NCBI GenBank assembly: GCA_964555565.1 | Contig: CAZKTF010000020.1 | Coordinates: forward strand, 1 to 26,819 | DNA: 26,819 nt | Origin: CAZKTF01 sp964555565 | Lineage (GTDB): Bacteria; Planctomycetota; JAJSAM01; JAKLKS01 | Reading direction: 5' to 3' | Part shown: in pieces, positions 7,724 to 15,735 of the stretch | Numbering within the stretch: position 1 is the first letter of the stretch | Layout: each line of letters starts with the position of its first letter | Made by a program: the position numbers and the translations under genes | Notes under the pieces: model-generated | Seen by the model: the letters and a program-made list of their open reading frames with translations, nothing else | The model's database searches: none | Told to the model about the DNA's origin: nothing

Positions 7724-7746
7724 GCCCTGGGCCCAGGGCTCAGGGC
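7717..7746. repeat. 30-nt perfect palindrome at the radical SAM gene end
   Basis: The half-site GCCCTGAGCCCTGGG (7717-7731) is followed directly by its exact reverse complement (7732-7746). The TGA stop of the radical SAM gene (7721-7723) lies inside it, and the next gene starts 8 nt later. A related direct copy, GCCCTGAGCC, begins at 7703. It could extrude as a cruciform or form a long hairpin between the two genes. A partial copy occurs at 17177-17198. Confidence 0.8.
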
Positions 7747-7754
7747 TTCCTCCC

Positions 7755-9506
7755 GTGACCCGCTTCACCCCCGTCCTCGAGATCCTCCGCCGCCACCGCC
7801 GGGCCCTGGCGGCGGGCTTCGCGTGCGTCGTCGTCACGCAGGCCGCCAACATGGCGGTCCCGCAGCTCCTCCGCGCCGCCCTGGACGCCCTCCAGGCCGC
7901 CGAGGGCCCCGACCTCGACCTGGTCCGGACGGCCGCGCTCCTCGTCGTGGCCTTCGCGCTCGTCCGCGCGACCTCCCAGTACTGGATGCGCTGGCTCATC
8001 GTCGGGACGAGCCGGCGCCTCGACTTCGAGCTGCGGGAACGGATCTTCGCGAAGCTCGAGACGCTGCACTTCGGCTGGCACGACGCCTCCAGGACCGGGG
8101 ACGTCCTCAGCCGCGTGACCGCGGACGTCGAGGCGGTCCGCATGGCCGTCGGGCCGGGCCTCATGTACCTCGCCAACACCGCCGTCGCCGCCCCGGTGGC
8201 CCTCTGGTTCATGTTCCAGATGAGCCCGGCGCTCACCGGGCTGGTCCTCCTCCCCCTCCTCCTCACGGCCGTCGCCACGAAGTTCCTCGTCCCCCTCCTC
8301 CACGCGGCGAGCCTCCGGATGCAGGAGGGCCAGGCGGACCTGGCCAACCGCGCGCAGGAGTCCTTCGCCGGCGTGCGCGTCGTCAAGTCCTACGCCCGGG
8401 AGGAGGACGAGGTCCGCGACTTCCGCGCGGCCGGGGAGCGCTACGCGGCGGCCGTGATGCGCCACGTCCGGGTGCGCTCGCTCCTCGGCCCGACCTTCTT
8501 CGTGATGGAGGGCGGGGGCGTGGTCTTCATCCTCTGGGTGGGCGGGGGGATGGTCGCGGAGGGCACGCTGACCCACGGGGAGTTCGTCGCCTTCGTCGCC
8601 TACAACTTCATGCTCGCCTGGCCGATGATCGCGCTCGGCTGGGTCATCTCGCTCTTCCAGCGCGGCGCCGCCTCCATGGACCGCATCAACGAGGTCCTGG
8701 ACGCGCGGCCGGAGATCGAGGACGCGCCGGACGCGCTCGAACTCCCGGCGCCGCGGGGCGAGCTGGAGGTCCGGGACCTCACCTTCGCCTACGGGGCGGG
8801 CCCGCCCGTCCTCCAGGGGGTCTCCCTCCGGGTCCCGGCCGGGCGCTGCCTCGGCGTGATCGGCCCCACGGGCAGCGGGAAGAGCACGCTGCTGGCGCTC
8901 CCCCCGCGCCTGTTCCGCGTGCCGGACGGGACGGTCTTCCTCGACGGCGTGGACGTGAACCGGCTCCGCCTGCGCTCGCTCCGGCGGGCCATCGCCTCGG
9001 TCCCGCAGGAGACGTTCCTGTTCTCCACCAGCATCCGGGAGAACATCGCCTACGGCCACGACGAGGCCCCGGCCGAGGGGGTGGTGGAGCGGGCCGCGGA
9101 CATGGCCCGGTTCTCCCCGGACGTGGCGCGGTTCCCCCGCGGCTACGACACGCTCCTCGGGGAGCGGGGGGTGAACCTCTCGGGCGGGCAGAAGCAGCGC
9201 GCCGCCATCGCCCGCGCCCTGGCTCTCGACCCGAGGGTGCTCCTGCTCGACGACTGCCTCAGCGCCGTGGACGCCTCCACCGAGGAGGAGATCCTCCGCA
9301 ACCTCCGCGAGGCCGGCCGCGGGCGGACCACGGTCCTCGTGAGCCACCGGATCGCCGCGGTCCGCCACGCGGACGAGGTCCTGTTCCTCGACGGGGGGCG
9401 GGTCGTCGAGCGCGGGACCCCTGAGGAGCTCCTCGCGCGCGGCGGCCGGTACGCCGCGCTCGCGCGCCTCCAGAGCCTCGAGGGGGAGCTGGAGAAGGTC
9501 TCGTGA
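7755..9506 (+). CDS. ABC exporter half-transporter with degenerate catalytic site (TM287/BmrC-like)
   Basis: The product is 583 residues: an N-terminal six-helix type I exporter domain (about 1-310) and a nucleotide-binding domain (about 335-583). Walker A is GPTGSGKST (370-378), the signature is LSGGQKQR (475-482), Walker B is VLLLDDCLSAVDA (from 495) and the switch histidine is 531. The residue after the Walker B aspartate is Asp500, not the catalytic Glu. Heterodimeric exporters such as TM287/288 and BmrC/D show the same asymmetry in one subunit. The next gene keeps the Glu and starts inside this gene's stop (GTGA overlap), so the two very likely form one heterodimer. The GTG at 7755 was chosen because it opens the first amphipathic segment. 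The substrate (drug, lipid or peptide) cannot be read from sequence. Confidence 0.93.
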   Translation: MTRFTPVLEILRRHRRALAAGFACVVVTQAANMAVPQLLRAALDALQAAEGPDLDLVRTAALLVVAFALVRATSQYWMRWLIVGTSRRLDFELRERIFAKLETLHFGWHDASRTGDVLSRVTADVEAVRMAVGPGLMYLANTAVAAPVALWFMFQMSPALTGLVLLPLLLTAVATKFLVPLLHAASLRMQEGQADLANRAQESFAGVRVVKSYAREEDEVRDFRAAGERYAAAVMRHVRVRSLLGPTFFVMEGGGVVFILWVGGGMVAEGTLTHGEFVAFVAYNFMLAWPMIALGWVISLFQRGAASMDRINEVLDARPEIEDAPDALELPAPRGELEVRDLTFAYGAGPPVLQGVSLRVPAGRCLGVIGPTGSGKSTLLALPPRLFRVPDGTVFLDGVDVNRLRLRSLRRAIASVPQETFLFSTSIRENIAYGHDEAPAEGVVERAADMARFSPDVARFPRGYDTLLGERGVNLSGGQKQRAAIARALALDPRVLLLDDCLSAVDASTEEEILRNLREAGRGRTTVLVSHRIAAVRHADEVLFLDGGRVVERGTPEELLARGGRYAALARLQSLEGELEKVS

Positions 9507-11347
9507 ACGCGGGCGACTCCTACCACGAGGACGACGTCGTCGGGAAGGCGGTGGACCTCCGCCTCCTCGGGCGCCTGTGGACGTTCCTCCGCCCCCACGC
9601 GGGCTGGCTCGCCTTCTCCACCGTCACGCTCGCGGCGGTCTCCTGGCTCGACCTCTACCCGGCGTTCCTCATCCGGGACGCCGTGGACGGGCCCATCGCC
9701 GAGCGCCTGGCCGGGCGGATGGGCGGGGGTGCCTTCGCGGTCGCCATGGCCCGGGCGGCGGCCCTCTACGGGACCCTGCTCGGGGCCGCCTTCGCGCTCC
9801 GCGCGGCGCAGATGATCGCGCTCAACGTCGCGGGGCAGCGGACGATGCTCGACCTCCGCGTGGCGATCTTCCGCCACGTCCAGTCCCTCCCCCTCTCCTA
9901 CTACGACCGCAACCCCGTGGGCCGGCTGGTGACCCGGGTGGTCTACGACGTGGAGTCCCTGAACGAGGTCCTCACCTCGGGCGTGGACGCGATCTTCCAC
10001 GACCTCCTGAAGCTGGCGATGATCATGGCCCTGCTCGTGGCGGTGAACGCCCGGCTCGCGGCGGTCACCTTCCTCGTCCTCCCGCCGCTCTTCTGGGTGG
10101 CCCACGTGTTCCGCACGAGCAACCGGGCCGCCTTCCGCGACATCCGCGCCCGCGTGGCCGCCCTCAACGCCTACCTCCAGGAGGCGGTCCAGGGGATCCG
10201 CGTCATCCAGCTGTTCACCCAGGAGCGCCGGGCGGCGCGGGGGTTCCGCGGCGTCAACGAGGCGCTGCGGGACGCGCACCTCCGCACGGTGTTCAACTAC
10301 GCGTACTTCTTCCCCGCCGTCGAGATCCTGGGCGCGTGCTCCAAGGCGCTCCTCCTCTGGTACGGGGGGGGGCAGATCTTCCGGTCGGAGCTCACCCCGG
10401 GGGAGTTCATCGCCTTCTTCTTCCTCCTCGACTCCTTCTTCGAGCCGATCCGCGAAGTCTCCGAGAAGTACAACCTCCTCCAGTCCGCGATGGCTTCCTC
10501 GGAGCGGATCTTCCGCGTCCTGGACACCCGGGCCGACCTCGTCCCGCCGGCCCGGCCGGTCCCCCTCCCCGCGCCGCCCCGGGGGGAGGTCGCCTTCGAG
10601 GGGGTCCGCTTCTCCTACCTCCCCGGAGAGCCCGTCCTGAAGGGCGTGTCCTTCCGCGTGCGGCCCGGGGAGCGGGTGGCGATCGTGGGGGCCACGGGGG
10701 CGGGGAAGACCACGGTCACCGCGCTGCTCACGCGCCAGTACGACGTGGACGAGGGGACGATCCGCGTGGACGGCGTGGACGTGCGCGAGGCGGACCCGGC
10801 GGAACTCCGCAGGCGCGTGGCCGTGGTCCTCCAGGACGTGTTCCTGTTCGCCGGGACGATCCGCGGGAACGTCACGCTCGGGGACCGCTCCATCGCCGAC
10901 GGGGCCGTGGAGGCCGCCTGCCGGGCCGTCCACGCCGACCCCTTCATCCGGGCGCTGCCGGGGGGCTACGACGCCCCCGTGCGCGAGCGGGGGGCCACGC
11001 TGTCGGTGGGGCAGAAGCAGCTCCTCGCCTTCGCGCGGGCGCTGGCGCGCGAGCCCGCGATCCTGGTCCTGGACGAGGCCACCTCCAGCGTGGACTCCGC
11101 CACCGAGGCCCTCATCCAGGACGCGCTGGAGCGCCTCATGCGCGGCCGGACCGCGATCGTGGTCGCGCACAGGCTCTCCACGATCCGCTCCTGCGACCGG
11201 ATCCTCGTCTTCCACCACGGCGAGATCCGGGAGGAGGGCACGCACCGCGAATTGCTGGGGCGGGGGGGGCTCTACGCGAGACTCTACGCGCTCCAGTTCG
11301 CGGCGCAGGAGGGCCCGGCGCCCGCGGCGGCCGCGACGGGGAGGTGA
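9503..11347 (+). CDS. ABC exporter half-transporter with intact catalytic glutamate (TM288/BmrD-like)
   Basis: The product is 614 residues, with a type I exporter membrane domain (about 20-330) and a nucleotide-binding domain (about 355-595). Walker A is GATGAGKTT (396-404). The signature is LSVGQKQ (500-506), with Val in place of the first Gly of LSGGQ. Walker B is ILVLDEATSSVD, with catalytic Glu525, and VVAHRLSTI holds the switch histidine. The altered signature here and the altered Walker B in the partner are the complementary changes known from heterodimeric exporters with one working ATP site. The GTG start overlaps the upstream stop by 4 nt, which suggests translational coupling. The C-terminal 20 residues are Ala/Gly-rich. 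Confidence 0.93.
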   Translation: MNAGDSYHEDDVVGKAVDLRLLGRLWTFLRPHAGWLAFSTVTLAAVSWLDLYPAFLIRDAVDGPIAERLAGRMGGGAFAVAMARAAALYGTLLGAAFALRAAQMIALNVAGQRTMLDLRVAIFRHVQSLPLSYYDRNPVGRLVTRVVYDVESLNEVLTSGVDAIFHDLLKLAMIMALLVAVNARLAAVTFLVLPPLFWVAHVFRTSNRAAFRDIRARVAALNAYLQEAVQGIRVIQLFTQERRAARGFRGVNEALRDAHLRTVFNYAYFFPAVEILGACSKALLLWYGGGQIFRSELTPGEFIAFFFLLDSFFEPIREVSEKYNLLQSAMASSERIFRVLDTRADLVPPARPVPLPAPPRGEVAFEGVRFSYLPGEPVLKGVSFRVRPGERVAIVGATGAGKTTVTALLTRQYDVDEGTIRVDGVDVREADPAELRRRVAVVLQDVFLFAGTIRGNVTLGDRSIADGAVEAACRAVHADPFIRALPGGYDAPVRERGATLSVGQKQLLAFARALAREPAILVLDEATSSVDSATEALIQDALERLMRGRTAIVVAHRLSTIRSCDRILVFHHGEIREEGTHRELLGRGGLYARLYALQFAAQEGPAPAAAATGR

Positions 11348-11349
11348 CC

Positions 11350-12516
11350 GTGCCCTACCGGGCCATGGACTTCTACGGGGTGGACGACCTCCTCACCGAC
11401 GAGGAGCGGATCGTCCGCGACACCGTGCGGTCCTTCGTGGACGAGGAGATCCTCCCCCACATCGCCCGCCACTTCCGCGAGGGGACCTTCCCGCGGGACC
11501 TGGTCCCGCGGTTCGGCGAGATGGGGATCCTCGGCGCGGACCTCGAGGGCCACGGCTGCGCCGGGATGAGCAGCGTCGCCTACGGGGTCATCTGCCGGGA
11601 GCTCGAGCGCGGGGACTCCGGCGTGCGCTCCTTCTGCTCCGTGCAGGGGTCGCTCGTGATGTACCCGATCCACCGCTTCGGCTCGGAGGCGCAGAAGGCG
11701 CGCTGGCTGCCGGCGCTCGCGGCGGGGAAGGCGATCGGGTGCTTCGGCCTCACGGAGCCCGACTTCGGGAGCAACCCCGCGGGGATGCTCACCACCGCGA
11801 AGAGCGGGAAGGGGGGCTTCGTCCTCAACGGGACCAAGCGCTGGATCACCAACGGGTCGCTGGCCGACGTCGCCGTCGTGTGGGCCCGGCTCGACGGCGG
11901 GAAGGTCCACGGGTTCCTCGTGGAGCGCGGGACGAAGGGGTTCACCGCCAAGGACATCGAGGGGAAGTACTCGCTCCGGGCCTCGGCGACGAGCGAGCTC
12001 TTCCTGGAGGACTGCCGCGTCCCGGCCGACGCGATCCTCCCCGGGGCCGAGGGCCTCAAGGGCCCGCTCTCCTGCCTCGACTCCGCCCGCTACGGGATCG
12101 CCTGGGGGGCGCTCGGGGCCGCGCAGGCCTGCTTCGACGAGGCCGTCCAGTACTCCCTCCACCGCGTGCAGTTCGACCGCCCCATCGCGGGCTTCCAGCT
12201 GGTCCAGAACAAGCTCGCGGAGATGCTCACCGACCTCACGGCGGGGCAGCTCGTGGCCTGGCGGCTCGGGCGCCTGAAGGACGAGGGGAAGGCGGACGCG
12301 GCGCAGGTCTCCCTCGCCAAGCGCGGCAACGTGGCGCTGGCCCTGCGCGCCGCGCGCACCACGCGGGACATCCTCGGGGCCAGCGGGATCACCGAGGAGT
12401 ACCAGTGCATGCGCCACATGCTCAACCTCGAGTCGGTCTCCACCTACGAGGGGACCCACGACATCCACGCGCTCGTCCTGGGCGAGAAGGTGACGGGCAT
12501 CAGCGCGTTCAAGTAG
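11350..12516 (+). CDS. Acyl-CoA dehydrogenase, glutaryl-CoA dehydrogenase-like
   Basis: The product is 388 residues with the FAD-dependent acyl-CoA dehydrogenase fold. It matches glutaryl-CoA dehydrogenase closely along its length: GCAGMSSVAYGVICRELERG, SVQGSLVMYPIHRFGSE, IGCFGLTEPDFGSNPAGM, KRWITNGSLADVAVVWA, ARYGIAWGALGAA and NLESVSTYEGTHDIHALVLG. Glu367 in the last motif is the expected catalytic base. That enzyme turns glutaryl-CoA into crotonyl-CoA in lysine and tryptophan breakdown; a non-decarboxylating variant cannot be excluded. The GTG at 11350 has a GGGGAGG ribosome binding site 5 nt upstream. An in-frame GTG at 11344 overlaps the upstream stop and an ATG at 11365 is also possible. 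It is co-directional with the ABC pair with almost no gap, though no functional link is obvious. Confidence 0.9.
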   Translation: MPYRAMDFYGVDDLLTDEERIVRDTVRSFVDEEILPHIARHFREGTFPRDLVPRFGEMGILGADLEGHGCAGMSSVAYGVICRELERGDSGVRSFCSVQGSLVMYPIHRFGSEAQKARWLPALAAGKAIGCFGLTEPDFGSNPAGMLTTAKSGKGGFVLNGTKRWITNGSLADVAVVWARLDGGKVHGFLVERGTKGFTAKDIEGKYSLRASATSELFLEDCRVPADAILPGAEGLKGPLSCLDSARYGIAWGALGAAQACFDEAVQYSLHRVQFDRPIAGFQLVQNKLAEMLTDLTAGQLVAWRLGRLKDEGKADAAQVSLAKRGNVALALRAARTTRDILGASGITEEYQCMRHMLNLESVSTYEGTHDIHALVLGEKVTGISAFK

Positions 12517-13860
12517 TCAGCGCCTCCGCGGCCTCATGAGGTACAGCAGCGCGGCCTTCGCGAGTTCGCGGACGGACTTGTCCGGGTGGCCCTCCGCCGC
12601 GCGCGCCAGCGCCTCGCGGGCATCGGTCGTGGCGACCGTCTCCAGCAGCCCCACGCAGAAGGGCGAGGCCGGTCGCGCCGCGTCGAGGGGCGCGATCACG
12701 ACGGCCAGGCGCTCGGCCACCACCCGCTGGGCGGCCTTCCCGCCGAAGAGGGGCCCGCAGACCGAGGCGAGGGAGCGCATCAGGGCCTTCTCCGTCACGG
12801 GGTCGGGGGCCGGAGCGGTGCCGCCGAGGGCGTCGAGGAGGCACCGCGCGGTCTCCTCGGAACGGCTCGTCGCGAGGGCCTCGATCGCCGCGGCGCGGAC
12901 ACGCGGGGCCGGGTCGCGGAGCAGCGCGGTGAGCGCGGGGAGGGCATCCTTCCCCTCATCGGCCCGGAGCCACTCGCCGAAGCTCGCGGCCGCGGCGGCG
13001 CGGACCTCGGGAGACGGGGACCCGAGGAGCCACTGCGCCGCCTCCCTCGCCTCCGGCCGCGCGCTGCCGCGGAGGTCCAGGATCGCGCGGACCTCCATGC
13101 CCGGGCGCCGGGTCAGCGCGACGAGCCTGCGGACCGTGACCTCCGAGTCGTAGGAGGCGAGCGCCATGGAGGCCGCCTCGGCGAGGGCCAGGTCCTCGCC
13201 GTCCACGGTCGCGAGGAGGACGGGGAGCGCCTTCTCCGACTTCGCGAACCGGAGCGCCCGGAGCGCCGCCAGCCTCGCCTCCCGGATCCGCGAGCCGGCC
13301 AGGAGAACGAGCCTGTCCTCGAAGCGCGCGACGGCCCCCGGCAGGCGCACCGCGTCGGCGACGGCCGCCGCGGCGAAGCCGCGGAGCGCGGCGTTGGAGC
13401 CCTCCACCGCGTCGAGGTACGCCGTCATCCTGTCCTCGGGCGAGGGGAGCCCCTCGTAGGCCACGACGCGGGAGACGGCCTGGAGCACCTCGTACCGGCG
13501 CTCCTCGTGGAGGGGGAGCCACGCCACCCCCTGCCCCAGCACCGGGAACACCGTGCCCCGGCCGCGGCCGAGGAACAGGACGACCTCGTCGCCCGGGCCG
13601 AAGGGGGGCTGCGGCCCCACGCCGTCGTGCGCCACGACCGGATCGACCAGGATCTCGCGCCGATCGGGGTTCCCCTTCAGGACCTCGGTGATCCGAAGCC
13701 AGGCCTGGGACACCTCCACCGAGGCCGCCCGGGCCGCGACCACGTGGGACGCCTCGCGGGCCCACTCGTGCATCCGGCCCGGGACGGGACCCGCGCGGGC
13801 GGAGGGCGAGGGGGCGACGGCGAGGGCCGCCGCCAGCGCGAACGCCACCGCGGTGCGCAT
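12517..13860 (-). CDS. Exported HEAT-repeat protein
   Basis: The product is 447 residues. A signal peptide opens it (MRTAVAFALAAALAVAPSP, cleavage likely after SARA). Residues about 35-130 are an uncharacterised domain with strands such as WLRITEVLKGN and DEVVLFLGRGRG, reminiscent of exported proteins that read CLKGE-type motifs. From about 160 to the end there are Ala/Leu/Arg-rich helical pairs with the HEAT spacing (DPAPRVRAAAIEAL, SPEVRAAAAASF, RIREARLAALRAL), a scaffold for protein contacts. It probably acts in the periplasm or on the cell surface. Its stop codon directly abuts the stop of the convergent dehydrogenase gene with no gap. The gene follows pus10 on the same strand, 42 nt downstream. 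Confidence 0.85.
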   Translation of the reverse strand: MRTAVAFALAAALAVAPSPSARAGPVPGRMHEWAREASHVVAARAASVEVSQAWLRITEVLKGNPDRREILVDPVVAHDGVGPQPPFGPGDEVVLFLGRGRGTVFPVLGQGVAWLPLHEERRYEVLQAVSRVVAYEGLPSPEDRMTAYLDAVEGSNAALRGFAAAAVADAVRLPGAVARFEDRLVLLAGSRIREARLAALRALRFAKSEKALPVLLATVDGEDLALAEAASMALASYDSEVTVRRLVALTRRPGMEVRAILDLRGSARPEAREAAQWLLGSPSPEVRAAAAASFGEWLRADEGKDALPALTALLRDPAPRVRAAAIEALATSRSEETARCLLDALGGTAPAPDPVTEKALMRSLASVCGPLFGGKAAQRVVAERLAVVIAPLDAARPASPFCVGLLETVATTDAREALARAAEGHPDKSVRELAKAALLYLMRPRRR

Positions 13861-13899
13861 GGGTCGCCCCCTCCCGGGAACCGAGGGCGGACCCCGTCC

Positions 13900-13905
13900 G
13901 CCCTA
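13900..13905 (-). promoter_or_regulatory. Weak -10-like TAGGGC before the HEAT-repeat gene
   Basis: TAGGGC overlaps the pus10 stop codon (13903-13905) and leaves a 39-nt leader containing a GGGAGGGGG ribosome binding site. It departs from the TAGGAT pattern, so read-through from pus10 is equally likely. Confidence 0.2.
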
Positions 13906-14952
13906 TCCCACTCCAACGGCCCCCGCCGCGGGGGGTTCGCGAAGGGGATGTGACGTCTGGAACCCCAGGACGTCGAGGGTGGCGCACCGGGCCGGCCGGC
14001 CGAGGAGGGAGGCGACGGAGGGGCGCGTCCGGCCCTCGTCGCCCGAGACCAGCTCCTTGACGTAGGTGCCACCCTCGGCGAGGACCTCCAGCTCCAGGGC
14101 CCCGTCGGGGAGGAGCCGGGCCGCGGCCTCGAGGACCCTCCGGGGGCGCACGAGGTCGGCCCGCCGGGCGGACACCCGCTCCGGCGTGCGCTGTTCGAGG
14201 ACCGTCCCGGCGAGCCCCCGGGAGATCGCCGCGGCGTCCTCCTCGCGCGCCCCCCCCTCCACCTCGACCCGCGCGCGGTAGCGCTTGGGCGGGTGGGTGG
14301 TCGTCACGCGCCGGAGGTCCTCGCGCGTCGCGGGCACGAGCCCGAGGAACTCCGCCGCTCCCCGCGCCGCGGCGTCCGCCCGCGCGGCCACGGCCCCGAG
14401 GTCGAGCGTCCGCCGCCGCGGACGCTCCAGCGCGACGACGAAGGGCCTCCCCTCCCCCAGCATCCGCACGTCCACGTCCTCCCGGCCGCAGCCGTGGAAG
14501 GACCCCCCCGCCGCGGCGGCCGCCTCGACGAGGACCGGGACGATCAGCTCCGCCACCGACCCCGGGACGAGGCGCCCGCTCCCCGCGCAGGCCGCGCACC
14601 CGCGGCCCCGGCAGGTGCGGCAGTGGAAGGGGGTCTGCGGGAGGGCGCGGGAGTGCTTCCGGTAGCGCCCGAGGACGAAGAGCGGGGCCGGTTCCGCCTC
14701 GAAGGCCTCCCCGCCCCGGTGGACGAGGGTGAGTTCCGGGCGGCGGAACTCGACCGTGCGCTCCCCGCCCCACAGGGCCTCGAGGGCCTTCCCGAGCGCC
14801 CGGTTGAACTCCTTTCTCCAGGCGTCCGCGTCCCCCGGGGCGAGGCCGGCCGGGGAGGTCGCCCCGCAGAGGAAGGTGCGGAACTCGATCCCCTCCACCA
14901 CCGCCAGCGCCGCGGGCAGCAGGGCGCGGGCGGCGTCCGCGGGGGTGGGCAC
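13903..14952 (-). CDS. pus10: Pus10-type tRNA pseudouridine synthase
   Basis: The product is 349 residues. Pus10 makes pseudouridine at positions 54 and/or 55 of the tRNA T-loop. The match is specific: a CxxCxGxGCxxC knuckle (cysteines 111, 114, 119, 122), the catalytic-loop motif FHGCGREDVDVRMLGEGRP (152-170, aspartates 159 and 161), KRYRARVEV (233-241) and GGTYVKELVSGDEGRTRPS (294-312). Archaeal proteins have an additional N-terminal cysteine-rich portion that appears to be missing here, so the protein starts close to the THUMP-like region. Pus10 is typical of archaea and many eukaryotes, whereas bacteria normally use TruB for position 55, so transfer is possible. The GTG at 14952 is 6 nt after a TAGGAT, consistent with a leaderless mRNA. 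The gene diverges from rnpB. Confidence 0.92.
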   Translation of the reverse strand: MPTPADAARALLPAALAVVEGIEFRTFLCGATSPAGLAPGDADAWRKEFNRALGKALEALWGGERTVEFRRPELTLVHRGGEAFEAEPAPLFVLGRYRKHSRALPQTPFHCRTCRGRGCAACAGSGRLVPGSVAELIVPVLVEAAAAAGGSFHGCGREDVDVRMLGEGRPFVVALERPRRRTLDLGAVAARADAAARGAAEFLGLVPATREDLRRVTTTHPPKRYRARVEVEGGAREEDAAAISRGLAGTVLEQRTPERVSARRADLVRPRRVLEAAARLLPDGALELEVLAEGGTYVKELVSGDEGRTRPSVASLLGRPARCATLDVLGFQTSHPLREPPAAGAVGVG

Positions 14953-14958
14953 CGGGGC

Positions 14959-14964
14959 ATCCTA
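14959..14964 (-). promoter_or_regulatory. Putative -10 element TAGGAT for pus10 (leaderless)
   Basis: TAGGAT ends 6 nt before the GTG start, so transcription would begin at or next to the start codon. No ribosome binding site is present, which supports leaderless translation. Confidence 0.5.
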
Positions 14965-15008
14965 CGCGGACGGGGCGATCCCCGGGCGGGATGGGGGCGC
15001 CTCTCGTG

Positions 15009-15014
15009 TACAAT
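15009..15014 (+). promoter_or_regulatory. -10 element TACAAT for rnpB
   Basis: TACAAT lies 7 nt before the first paired base of the RNase P RNA (15022), the right distance for a -10 box. It is 45 nt from the divergent pus10 -10 element. No good -35 is visible. Confidence 0.65.
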
Positions 15015-15021
15015 GCCTCGC

Positions 15022-15445
15022 GCAGGGGAGGGCCAGGCGGCCGCGGGGAGAAGCGCTCAAGCGCTCTCCTCGAGGAAAGTCCGGGCTCCCCAGGGCAGGG
15101 TGGTGGGTAACGCCCACCGGCCGCAAGGCCAGGGACAGCGCCACAGAGAACAGACCGCCACGTCCCGCGAGGGGCGCGGCAAGGGTGAAACGGTGGGGTA
15201 AGAGCCCACCGCGGGCGCGGCGACGCGCCCGGCACGGCAAGCCCCACCCGGAGAAAGGCCGCATAGGGAGGGAGCACGGGCCGCAAGACCCGTGCGCGGC
15301 GTGGCCCGCGCCGCCATGACCTCCGGGTAGGCCGTTCGAGGCGGCGGGCAACCGCCGTCCTAGAGGAATGGCCGCCGGCCGGGATGAAGACCCCGCAAGG
15401 GGTCGTAAACCGGCGCACAGAACCCGGCTTACGGCCCTCCCCTGC
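15022..15445 (+). ncRNA. rnpB: RNase P RNA (bacterial type A)
   Basis: This is the catalytic RNA that matures tRNA 5' ends. The ends pair to form P1: GCAGGGGAGGGCC at 15022-15034 with GGCCCTCCCCTGC at 15433-15445. The conserved core is present: GAGGAAAGTCCGGGC near 15070, CCACAGAGAACAGACCGCC near 15141, and ACAGAACCCGGCTTA near the 3' end. The length is 424 nt, within the bacterial range. An intrinsic terminator is not obvious; CCCGCGGG followed by TTTCTTGTT at 15463-15478 is a weak candidate. Confidence 0.96.
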
Positions 15446-15476
15446 AACCAGGCCGCCTCTTCCCGCGGGTTTCTTG

Positions 15477-15504
15477 TTGCAACACCGCAGGACCCGCGTA
15501 GACT
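15477..15504 (+). promoter_or_regulatory. Putative rho promoter, TTGCAA-N16-TAGACT
   Basis: TTGCAA (15477-15482) and TAGACT (15499-15504) are separated by 16 nt, giving the best-formed two-box promoter in the window. It sits just after rnpB and predicts a rho leader of about 225 nt. Confidence 0.5.
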
Positions 15505-15510
15505 GATTCC

Positions 15511-15735
15511 GTTCCCCTGAAGGGAAGACTCGCAGTCGCCGCCCGGGGGTTGTTCCGACGCTCGGGATCGACCCCCCCGGCGGATCTCCCGCAGCAAAGC
15601 TTGGGAGAGGGATTCCAAGTTCGCTCCGTCTCGCTTCCCGCGCCGGGTTCGGTGCCCGGATCGTGTCCTCCACGCTCGTGGAGGGCCGCCGCCACCTCCC
15701 GCGCGACACGCGCCATCGGCGCCGAGGTCGTTTCC
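15511..15735 (+). promoter_or_regulatory. Long 5' leader of rho
   Basis: The leader lies between the predicted promoter and the ATG. A long untranslated leader is known for rho in E. coli, where Rho terminates its own transcription. The open frame continues upstream to 15550, but the translation there is not Rho-like. I saw no named riboswitch. Confidence 0.35.

Noticed and set aside
9143..11245. 700-codon open frame antisense to the ABC genes
   Set aside because: Compositional shadow; the sense strand holds all ABC motifs.
12956..15709. Very long minus-strand frame across the HEAT gene, pus10 and rnpB
   Set aside because: It runs through the RNase P RNA and out of frame with two well-supported genes.
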